A model generated the notes under the pieces. The model made no database searches, was not told the origin of the DNA, and worked only from the letters and a program-made list of their open reading frames with translations. From JACRPI01 sp964385055 (GTDB lineage Archaea; Nanobdellota; Nanobdellia; Woesearchaeales; DSVV01): DNA of 7,337 nucleotides. Numbering within the stretch: position 1 is the stretch's first letter; each line of letters starts with the position of its first letter. The stretch spans positions 1 through 7,337 of the forward strand of contig CAYLMH010000053.1 of the NCBI GenBank assembly GCA_964385055.1, written 5' to 3'. Below are positions 1 through 7,094 of the stretch, in pieces. The position numbers and the translations under genes are program-made.

Positions 1-17
1 GTATCGTGATGCTCTTT
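1..17 (-). other. Short tail after rpoA'', no terminator visible
   Basis: After the rpoA'' TAA the minus strand reads AAAGAGCATCACGATAC to the window edge. It has no T-rich run of the kind used for archaeal termination and no start codon. In other archaea this operon often continues with L30e, NusA-like, S12 and S7 genes. Whether it does so here cannot be seen. Confidence 0.5.
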
Positions 18-1169
18 TTATTCAGCTTTTGCTGCTTTCTTGACTTCTTTGGTCACAAGGCGCAAAAGTCCTGTTCCCACAGGCACTGGCTGATTGATCA
101 TAACGTTCTCAACAACGCTGTTCAAGTGGTCTTTTTCTCCAACAAGTGCTGCGTTGAAAATATGTTTGATTGGTGTCTCGAAAGATGCTTTTGCAAGAAC
201 GCTGGATTTCTGGCTGATAATACCATATCGGGTAATACCGCGAAGTTTTCCAGTCACGCACATTGCGTCAGCAACGAGCATGAGGTGTCGAACGTCAACG
301 TTCAATCCTTGTTCTGTAATAATCTTGTAAACCTCACGAACAACTGCTTCTCGTGCTGCTTCTATGCCGAGAACAGCATAGACTTCAAAGATATCGTTGC
401 AGATGGTTCGTGTTGCGTCAACAAATTCAAGTTCGAAAACTGCCTTAAGGTTTGTTCCGGCGGTAACAATAACAAATTCATCACCGCGTTTAACAGGAAG
501 AACTTGGGTAATTCCTTTGACCCCAGTAACATAGATAGATTTTGCTTTTTCCTTAAGTTTGTAGAGTTCGTTGACAGTAACATCTTTTCCTTTCGGCTTG
601 ACAATGAGAGAACCGTCTTTCATTTTAACGCCAATCCCTTTCAATGTCGCGTCCAAAAGTTTGTGGACTTTGTCTGCAGTAAGATTGAGTGGTTCCATTT
701 TTGCGTCATCAAGTTTGACTTCAATAACAGAATCTGCAATGTTAATCATAAACTCTGCTGCAATATCCTGGAGTGTTGTTTCCTTGATAAGCTGCGCAAC
801 TTTTTTGATGTCAGTTCCATTTTTGTATGGCGCTTGAAGGTAAATTTCCATCATCGGTGTTTTCAAAGATTGAGAACCATCGAGAACTTCAATAATACGA
901 GGAAGACCTGTCGTAACGTTCATCTCAGAAACTCCAGCGAAGTGGAATGTGTTCAAAGTCATCTGTGTTCCTGGTTCACCAATAGATTCTGCGCTGATAA
1001 TACCAACGCATTCTCCTGCTTCAACCTGCATGTTATTGTATTCTTCAACTGCAAGGTCAAGAACTTTCTTGAGTTTTGTTTTCGCGATTCCTTTCGGTGC
1101 GTTTGTTTTAACATCTTCAATAATAGAGACAGGCAATAAATCCTTATATTCAGCGTAAAGTTCTTCCAT
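18..1169 (-). CDS. rpoA2: DNA-directed RNA polymerase subunit A'' (C-terminal part of split A/Rpb1)
   Basis: This 383-residue protein is the C-terminal part of the largest subunit, carrying the trigger loop, jaw and clamp-closing segments. Near the N-terminus VGIISAESIGEPGTQMTL (55-72) leads into the trigger loop NTFHFAGV (73-80), with Q69, N73 and the substrate-contacting H76, then NVTTGLPRIIEVLD (84-97). Further on are the conserved C-terminal blocks NDIFEVYAVLGIEAARE (258-274), HLMLVADAMC (295-304), GIISQKSSVLAKASFE (316-331) and PVPVGTGLLRL (361-371). There is no heptad tail like that of Pol II, as expected for archaea. The ATG at 1169 lies 5 bases after the rpoA' stop, with GGAGG 10 bases upstream inside the last rpoA' codons. 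Codons 12-383 contain no TTA, CTA or TCA, which leaves a long empty frame on the opposite strand. Length and motifs indicate a complete, functional subunit. Confidence 0.97.
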   Translation of the reverse strand: MEELYAEYKDLLPVSIIEDVKTNAPKGIAKTKLKKVLDLAVEEYNNMQVEAGECVGIISAESIGEPGTQMTLNTFHFAGVSEMNVTTGLPRIIEVLDGSQSLKTPMMEIYLQAPYKNGTDIKKVAQLIKETTLQDIAAEFMINIADSVIEVKLDDAKMEPLNLTADKVHKLLDATLKGIGVKMKDGSLIVKPKGKDVTVNELYKLKEKAKSIYVTGVKGITQVLPVKRGDEFVIVTAGTNLKAVFELEFVDATRTICNDIFEVYAVLGIEAAREAVVREVYKIITEQGLNVDVRHLMLVADAMCVTGKLRGITRYGIISQKSSVLAKASFETPIKHIFNAALVGEKDHLNSVVENVMINQPVPVGTGLLRLVTKEVKKAAKAE

Positions 1170-1174
1170 GGTAA

Positions 1175-3778
1175 TTATTCCTCCATAATTTTGGAGAAAA
1201 GACGCTGGACATTGAGTTTTCCTTTCTCACTCTTGGAAACATCAACGTTGTCTTCTCCATATTTAAATTGAACAATAGTGCCATTTGCGTCACGAACAGA
1301 TCCGTCGTACGCAACACGCATATCTTGAAGTGCGTTTGCAAGTCGTCTATACAAGTACCCAGATTTTGGCGTACGAAGCGCGGTATCCATAAGCGAATCT
1401 CGACCAGTCATTGCTCCGAAAAAGAACTCAGCAGGCACTAACCCTGATTTGAAACTTCCTCGGATAAATCCGCGTGCAGACGGTGATAAGTCGCCGCGCT
1501 GGAAGCAAGAGAGTGTTCGTCCTCTGTATCCTTTCTGGATACGTTTTCCTCGCATAGCTTGCTGACCAACACACGCAGCCATCTGCGCAAGGTTGAGTGC
1601 GTTTCCTCTAGAACCGCACGTTGTCATGATAACAGTGTGACTTCCTTCGTTGGATTGCTGCTGAACAATATTTCCTGTCTCGTTACGAGCAATGTTCAAG
1701 CGTTCAAGGATACGAAGTTCGAGCGTTTCTTCAACAGTTCGTCCGGGGAATGCTTCGAATTTACCTTGTCTATAAGATTCAATAAATTCATCAACTGCAG
1801 TGTACGCGTCATCCAAGATAGTTCGGATGCGCTTTCTGGAATCTTCAGGAATATCTGTATCAGAGATGACTGTCGTGAATCCATATTTCAACAAGGATTC
1901 AATACCAAGACGGAACATTTTTCCGAGGAGGTCAAGGGTCTGTTCTGCGCCATATTGCTGGTGCAAGTTCTTCAACATAAGTCCAGAGCCTTCTCCAAGG
2001 TTTGCCTTGTCCATAACACCAGAAAGAAGTTTTCCGTTTTTAATCGCAACAACAGCATCATTTGCTTTGTCTTTTTTCTCATCGCCTGTGTACATACGTG
2101 TTTTTCCTTCGAAACTGAAATCCTGTGGAAGAACAACGCTAAAAATTTCTTTTCCTGTCACTACTTCTTTCTTTGGTAATCTGCCAATGTCAAAAATTCG
2201 TGCAGAGAGAAGAAGTTCAACTGCGTCTTCACGAGACATTTTCATGTATCGAGTTAACATGTAGTTTCCGGAAATAGCGTCCTGAACGCAACCAATAATG
2301 CTTAATCCATATCGTGGAGAAATAAGCTGCGTGTGAACTTGCATGAGCATTTCTGCTTCTGCGCGAGCTTCCTCTGTTTGAGGAATGTGGAGGTTCATTT
2401 CGTCCCCATCGAAGTCTGCGTTGTAAGGAACACATACTGCTGGATTCAAACGGAATGTTTTGCTTGGCAAGACACGGACACGGTGGCACATCATGCTCAT
2501 TCTGTGGAGTGATGGCTGTCGGTTAAAGATTGCGACATCGCCATCAAGAAGATGACGTTCAACATAATATCCTGGTTGAAGCTCTTCAAGAAGCTGTTCT
2601 TTCATTTCATCGGTGATCTTTTTTCGTCTTCCATCTGGTCGAACAATGTAATTCGCTCCAGGGTATTCTTTTGGTCCGCGTTGGACAAACTTTTTAAGAT
2701 ATTCCATGTTCCATGGTTGAACAACTTCAGGAACAGTAAGTTTCATCGCAACAACAAATGGAACTCCTACTTCATGCAATGAAATCATTGGATCTGGACT
2801 AATAACTGTTCTGCTGGAAAAGTTTGTTCTTTTTCCTGCAAGATTGTGTCTAATACGTCCTTCTTTGCTTTTGATTCGTGAAGTAAGTGTTTTCAATGGC
2901 TGACCAGAACGGTGTCGTGCTGGAGGCAATTGTGCAACTTCGTTATCAAAATAAGTAGTGATGTGATATTGAAGAAGGTCCCACAAATCCTCGATAATAA
3001 TTTCAGGAGCTCCTGCGTTGATGTTTTCAAAAAGACGTTGGTTGATACGAACAATATCACCCAATTTGTGCGTCAAATCGTCTTCGCTTCTTTCCCCAGA
3101 TTCTAATGTAATGCTTGGACGCATTGTTACTGGCGGAATTGGAAGAACAGTAAGAATTGCCCATTCTGGACGCATGAATGCAGGATTAATGCCAAAGACG
3201 CTACAGTCATCATCAGAAATCTTCTCGAGGCGCGCTCGGATTTCGATAGGCGTTAATCGTTTTTCATTTTCAATAACAGTGGAGGGTTTTTCAAGACCAA
3301 TTTTAAATTGACGTGCCTTACAGTGTGGACATTTGTTAATAGTTTTGAGTGAAGCAATAATTTCACGAATCTGTTCTCGTCGTCCTGCAAGACCTGCTTC
3401 TTCTTCAGCGACAACTAAACCAGCAAGCGCAGTGTCCATTTTATTTTTTGGAATAAGAATACGAGCGCACTCTCGGCAAGTGCATTTTAACAACGTCACC
3501 ACTAAATCAACGAATTTAATGTGAATAATTGGACGAGCAAGTTCAATGTATCCAAAGTGACCAATACATTCCTTTAATTTGGAACCACAGGTTTTACAGC
3601 TTAATCCTGGATCAATAACGCCGAGCCGAATATCCATGAGACCACCGTCAACAGGATATCCTTCTTTATCATAGAGTTCTGGAGTGACGACTTTCGCACT
3701 CGCCATTTTCATAATCATCTTTGGGCTCAAAACACCAAAGTTAATTGACTTTACTTGTTTGTGAATGTATTGATCCAT
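1175..3778 (-). CDS. rpoA1: DNA-directed RNA polymerase subunit A' (N-terminal part of split A/Rpb1)
   Basis: This is the larger part of the largest subunit: clamp, dock, active site, pore, funnel and bridge helix. In 867-residue numbering, the clamp zinc ligands are C61, C64, C71 and H74, and a second zinc site is C101, C104, C150 and C153. The switch/rudder block has GKRTNFSSRTVISPDP (315-330), then FNRQPSLHRMSM (418-429), and the catalytic loop NADFDGDEM (453-461) with metal-binding D455, D457 and D459. The block LNLAQMAACVGQQ (728-740) precedes the bridge helix (about 784-813, EFFFGAM to GYLYRRL). I choose ATG 3778, because AAGGTGA lies five bases upstream. The GTG at 3787 is part of that Shine-Dalgarno, so it is not the start. 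The gene ends with FKYGEDNVDV at 838-847 and a short tail, a normal place for the A'/A'' break. No intein is present. Confidence 0.97.
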   Translation of the reverse strand: MDQYIHKQVKSINFGVLSPKMIMKMASAKVVTPELYDKEGYPVDGGLMDIRLGVIDPGLSCKTCGSKLKECIGHFGYIELARPIIHIKFVDLVVTLLKCTCRECARILIPKNKMDTALAGLVVAEEEAGLAGRREQIREIIASLKTINKCPHCKARQFKIGLEKPSTVIENEKRLTPIEIRARLEKISDDDCSVFGINPAFMRPEWAILTVLPIPPVTMRPSITLESGERSEDDLTHKLGDIVRINQRLFENINAGAPEIIIEDLWDLLQYHITTYFDNEVAQLPPARHRSGQPLKTLTSRIKSKEGRIRHNLAGKRTNFSSRTVISPDPMISLHEVGVPFVVAMKLTVPEVVQPWNMEYLKKFVQRGPKEYPGANYIVRPDGRRKKITDEMKEQLLEELQPGYYVERHLLDGDVAIFNRQPSLHRMSMMCHRVRVLPSKTFRLNPAVCVPYNADFDGDEMNLHIPQTEEARAEAEMLMQVHTQLISPRYGLSIIGCVQDAISGNYMLTRYMKMSREDAVELLLSARIFDIGRLPKKEVVTGKEIFSVVLPQDFSFEGKTRMYTGDEKKDKANDAVVAIKNGKLLSGVMDKANLGEGSGLMLKNLHQQYGAEQTLDLLGKMFRLGIESLLKYGFTTVISDTDIPEDSRKRIRTILDDAYTAVDEFIESYRQGKFEAFPGRTVEETLELRILERLNIARNETGNIVQQQSNEGSHTVIMTTCGSRGNALNLAQMAACVGQQAMRGKRIQKGYRGRTLSCFQRGDLSPSARGFIRGSFKSGLVPAEFFFGAMTGRDSLMDTALRTPKSGYLYRRLANALQDMRVAYDGSVRDANGTIVQFKYGEDNVDVSKSEKGKLNVQRLFSKIMEE
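1180..1184 (-). promoter_or_regulatory. Shine-Dalgarno of rpoA'' (GGAGG)
   Basis: GGAGG lies 10 bases before ATG 1169 and is embedded in the final rpoA' codons ATG GAG GAA. The spacing is longer than the 5-6 bases seen at the other three junctions, but no closer candidate exists. Confidence 0.75.
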
Positions 3779-3783
3779 GCAGC

Positions 3784-3790
3784 TCACCTT
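3784..3790 (-). promoter_or_regulatory. Shine-Dalgarno of rpoA' (AAGGTGA)
   Basis: AAGGTGA lies five bases before ATG 3778 in the 16-base gap after rpoB'. It contains an in-frame GTG (3785-3787) that an automatic caller could take as the start. Position and complementarity indicate that this GTG is part of the ribosome binding site instead. Confidence 0.85.
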
Positions 3791-3794
3791 CTGG

Positions 3795-5597
3795 TTAATA
3801 TTTATTTTTTAATTCAATGCGAGGATAGACGCAAAGTCCTTTTAACTCGTCGAGCAGGAGCTTGAACGCGTACGCAATTTCAACCTGCGAAATATTGGAG
3901 TTTTCTCCGCAAACAGGACAATGGGATCTGTTTTTGTACTCATCATGGATTGCAAGAAGACCACAATCTTCACACACTGCAAGTACAGTCTTGTCAGAAT
4001 CAAAACGTTCTTTCAAGAGAAGTGACGCGCCATGTGCAACGAAAGTATCTTTCTCCATTTCTCCAAGTCGCAATCCTCCTTCTTTTGCACGACCTTCTGT
4101 AGGCTGTCGTGTCAAGAGCTGGACTGGACCGCGAGCACGAGAGTGCAATTTGTTTGCAACCATGTGCCTGAGTTTGAGATAATACATGTTTCCAACATAA
4201 ATGCGTGCCTGGAATTTCTCCCCTGTTAAACCGTTGTACATGACTTCTGTTCCATTTTCGCGAAACCCATGAGAAACAAGTTCGTGACGTAATGCTTCTT
4301 CTGTTTCTGCTTCAAATGTAGTCCCATCAATGTATCGTCCGGAAAGCGCACCGACTTTTCCACCAACAAGTTCAATAAGATGAGCAATAGTCATACGAGA
4401 TGGAATACCGTGCGGCGAGAAGATAAGGTCTGGAGTAATTCCAGATGCGCTGAATGGCATATCCTCTTGTTCAACAATCATTCCCACAACCCCCTTCTGT
4501 CCGTGTCTAGAGGTAAATTTATCCCCTACTTCAGGAATACGAAGGTCGCGAAGTCGTACTTGAACAAGTTTGTTTCCTTCTTCGTTCTCAGTAACTAAAA
4601 CAAAGTCAACGATTCCCTGATCCCCATGTGCAATGGAAACAGAAGATTCTCGTCGCAAATTAGAGTTAAGATTAAATTCATCCATGCTGCTCAAGAATCG
4701 AGGAGGAGACGTTTTTCCAATAACAACATCACCTTCAGCAACTTGAGACTCTGGATAAATAATACCATCTTCTTCAAGGAAGCGGTAATCGCGTTCTGAT
4801 TTGTACCCTTTGACTTCTTTGTCAGGAACTCCGATCTGATCAACAAGACCACCGCTGTAGCGAAGTTCTTCGCTCACGCAAGGTCTAAAGTACGTAGATC
4901 GTCCAAATCCTCGCTGGATAGAAGATTTATTGAGAATAACCGAATCCTCCATGTTATAACCACGGTAGCTCATGACAGCAACAACAATGTTCTGTCCAGA
5001 AGGATGCTCATTGTAGCCAACGATATCATGCATGACTGTTTTACAGAGTGGCTGGTGCGGGTTGTCAAGAATGTTGACGTCCATGTCCATGCGCACATGA
5101 TAGTTTGCTGCGTAAAAACCAAGAGATTGTTTCTGGTTTTTGCTTCCTGCGTTGAGACGCGTGCTCTGGTTGTAATTTCCAAAAGGAACAAGAGAAGTGG
5201 ATAATCCCAAGATAGCCATTGGAGCAATTTCAAGATGCGTGTGTGACGGAGTTAAGTCTTCAGGACTAAATGCGACAAGAATGTTTTCTTCTTCAGCTGC
5301 GTCAACGTATTCAATAACTCCTTGATTGACAAGATCGCTCCAGGAGAGTTCTCCTTTTTCGAGCTGCATTACCTGTTTTTCAATGAGTGTTGATTTTCCG
5401 TCTTTCACGACAATAAGTGGTCGTCTCACACGACCCTTGGATGCTTCGATAAAAACTTGATTGTATTCTTTCTGATGATAGACGTTAATGTTTGCTGAAA
5501 GTTTTCCGCGTCTTCGCTCAGAAATAACTTGATCAATAAAGTCTTGTGCATTATCAACTGCGCCTGCATATTTTCCGTTAAGATAGACATCAACCAT
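3795..5597 (-). CDS. rpoB1: DNA-directed RNA polymerase subunit B' (C-terminal half of split B/Rpb2)
   Basis: This 600-residue protein is the C-terminal half of the second-largest subunit, holding the external, hybrid-binding, wall and anchor regions. Motifs in order are EYVDAAEEEN (96-105), HLEIAPMAILG (121-131), YRGYNMEDSVILNKSS (211-226) with the acidic pair E217/D218, GDKFTSRHGQKGVVG (358-372) with active-centre lysines K360 and K368, SPHGIPSRMTIAHLIE (394-409), and PVQLLTRQPTEGRAKEGG (491-508) followed by LRLGEMEKD. A C-terminal zinc site is formed by C542, C545, C560 and C563 (VCEDCG and HCPVCG). The ATG at 5597 follows the rpoB'' stop by 12 bases and is preceded by GGTGAT five bases away. 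The residues around 144-160 diverge from the usual SPRNT-type block. All catalytic residues I can locate are present, so the subunit should be functional and pair with B''. Confidence 0.97.
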   Translation of the reverse strand: MVDVYLNGKYAGAVDNAQDFIDQVISERRRGKLSANINVYHQKEYNQVFIEASKGRVRRPLIVVKDGKSTLIEKQVMQLEKGELSWSDLVNQGVIEYVDAAEEENILVAFSPEDLTPSHTHLEIAPMAILGLSTSLVPFGNYNQSTRLNAGSKNQKQSLGFYAANYHVRMDMDVNILDNPHQPLCKTVMHDIVGYNEHPSGQNIVVAVMSYRGYNMEDSVILNKSSIQRGFGRSTYFRPCVSEELRYSGGLVDQIGVPDKEVKGYKSERDYRFLEEDGIIYPESQVAEGDVVIGKTSPPRFLSSMDEFNLNSNLRRESSVSIAHGDQGIVDFVLVTENEEGNKLVQVRLRDLRIPEVGDKFTSRHGQKGVVGMIVEQEDMPFSASGITPDLIFSPHGIPSRMTIAHLIELVGGKVGALSGRYIDGTTFEAETEEALRHELVSHGFRENGTEVMYNGLTGEKFQARIYVGNMYYLKLRHMVANKLHSRARGPVQLLTRQPTEGRAKEGGLRLGEMEKDTFVAHGASLLLKERFDSDKTVLAVCEDCGLLAIHDEYKNRSHCPVCGENSNISQVEIAYAFKLLLDELKGLCVYPRIELKNKY

Positions 5598-5602
5598 TTT
5601 TA

Positions 5603-5608
5603 ATCACC
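5603..5608 (-). promoter_or_regulatory. Shine-Dalgarno of rpoB' (GGTGAT)
   Basis: GGTGAT on the minus strand is a perfect complement to ATCACC of the 16S 3' end. It sits five bases before ATG 5597, within the 12-base gap after the rpoB'' stop. Confidence 0.85.
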
Positions 5609-5609
5609 A

Positions 5610-7094
5610 TTACGCTGACTTAAGGCCAAGCATCTTGAGCTGCTTGAGCACTACTTGTTCATCTGAATCATGGGAAATCTCTGCAACAAGTGCAAGATTT
5701 TTACGCAACCCAATGTTCGTTCCTTCTGGAGTTTCAATCGGACATAATCGTCCAAGATGTGTTGCGTGCAACTCACGTGCTTCGAAATTTTCTTGGCTTG
5801 CACTGAGCGGAGAAATAACTCGCTGCAAGTGGCTGAGTGTTTCAAGGAAGTTAATGCGCTGAATACGCTGGCTTACTCCCATTCGACCGCCAACCCAGGA
5901 GCCTGTTGCCATGGAACTGTAAATTCTGCTCGTCAATAATTTTTCTCTGATAACCACTTTAATGGATGGGAACTTTCCACGCTTGACAATGCGCTGGAAG
6001 TTGTAGAGAAGATCTCCAATGAGCACTTTAAGATTCACTTGGAAAAGATCTGCAAGAAGATCTCCGCTCATTTTAACACGCTTGTTCATGTAGTGATCTT
6101 TATCGTCAACTGGCAATTCTCCTGCCGCGACCTGCAAGTACTTTCTAATGTATTTGCAAAGATTGTATGCTTTTGCAGGACGGTCTTTTTCCGTGATACC
6201 AAGATGAGGCAATAAGTATTTGTCAACAACTTCTTTCATGCGCTCGATACGGATATCTTTTGCCTGGGTGATGCCAATTTTTTTCGCAACATAATCAAGA
6301 GCATCTTCCTCATTTTTGATGTCAACGAATTCATAGAGGTTCACGAAGACTGCGTCACTCTGTTCACCACCAGTAATATGGCGCATGATTTCTTCATCCT
6401 TTGTCAAGCCCAATGCTTTGATGATAGGAATAATAGGAATGCGTTTTACTCGAGTGAAAGTAATGTAAAAAAGTCCATCGTTAAGTTTTTCAATGGAATG
6501 TGGAATTTTGTATGAACCATATTCTGAGAAAAGTTTTCCAACGAATTTATTTGTAGTGAGGGAATCTTCTTCAACGAGGAACTTGTTTGCTGCAAGATCT
6601 TCAATGTTGATAAGAACACGCTCTGTTCCATTGATGATAAAATAACCGCCAAGATCAGTTGGATCTTCTCCTTTCGCGATTAAGTCTTCTTTGCTTAATC
6701 CAGAGAGATGGCAATATTTAGAGCGGAGCATGATAGGAAGACTTCCTACTTGTGTGACAAAAGATTCTCGCTGAATCCCGTTAATGTGCGCGCTGACTTC
6801 GATAAAAATAGGAGCTGCGTAGCTGAGTTTTCTTAAGCGTGCTTCTGCAGGGTAAATTGGTCGTTTGGAACCGTCTGCTTCAGTGATTTCTGGTTTTGTG
6901 ACCCAGATTTTGTCAAAGCGAATTTTAAATTCATCAATATTGTGAGGAATAATTGTTGGCTCGACAATTTTGTTTTGTTCAATAACATTTTGTAGTTCAA
7001 AATCAATAAAATTATTGAAAGAAACAATGTTAGACGCAACAAGAGAGTGCTCTTCGAAATACTTTTCGATTAAAAGTCTGGAGTATTTATTCAC
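5610..7094 (-). CDS. rpoB2: DNA-directed RNA polymerase subunit B'' (N-terminal half of split B/Rpb2)
   Basis: This is the N-terminal half of the second-largest RNA polymerase subunit. It forms the protrusion, the lobe and part of the fork around the DNA channel. Visible motifs, numbered from the chosen start, are GGYFIINGTERVLI (149-162), KDHYMNKRVKMSGD (332-345), ATGSWVGGRMGVSQ (396-409), TLSHLQRVISPLS (419-431) and the fork block LHATHLGRLCPIETPEG (442-458). I place the start at GTG 7094, giving 494 residues. GAGGTG lies six bases upstream of it, and the first residues (VNKYSRLLIEKYF) fit the family's short N-terminus. The frame is open further upstream, to an ATG at 7160, but those 22 codons lie inside rpoH and do not resemble B''. 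The length is close to that of methanogen B''. Translation is probably coupled to rpoH through the GTGAATAA overlap. The fork has THLG where THWG is commonest, and GLRKN where GLVKN is commonest. Confidence 0.96.
   Translation of the reverse strand: MNKYSRLLIEKYFEEHSLVASNIVSFNNFIDFELQNVIEQNKIVEPTIIPHNIDEFKIRFDKIWVTKPEITEADGSKRPIYPAEARLRKLSYAAPIFIEVSAHINGIQRESFVTQVGSLPIMLRSKYCHLSGLSKEDLIAKGEDPTDLGGYFIINGTERVLINIEDLAANKFLVEEDSLTTNKFVGKLFSEYGSYKIPHSIEKLNDGLFYITFTRVKRIPIIPIIKALGLTKDEEIMRHITGGEQSDAVFVNLYEFVDIKNEEDALDYVAKKIGITQAKDIRIERMKEVVDKYLLPHLGITEKDRPAKAYNLCKYIRKYLQVAAGELPVDDKDHYMNKRVKMSGDLLADLFQVNLKVLIGDLLYNFQRIVKRGKFPSIKVVIREKLLTSRIYSSMATGSWVGGRMGVSQRIQRINFLETLSHLQRVISPLSASQENFEARELHATHLGRLCPIETPEGTNIGLRKNLALVAEISHDSDEQVVLKQLKMLGLKSA

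Noticed and set aside
6..1139. 377-codon plus-strand open frame opposite rpoA''
   Set aside because: It is in exact antisense register with a clear rpoA'' gene. Its product is an implausible mix rich in F, N and C with no known motif, and its openness is explained by missing TTA, CTA and TCA codons on the sense strand.
1559..2179. 206-codon plus-strand open frame opposite rpoA'
   Set aside because: It has the same antisense register and the same odd F/S/N/C-rich composition, and it lies fully inside a conserved catalytic gene.
1175..3778. Possible intein or insertion in rpoA'
   Set aside because: Inteins do occur in archaeal polymerase genes, but the length (867 residues) and the unbroken conserved blocks leave no room for one.
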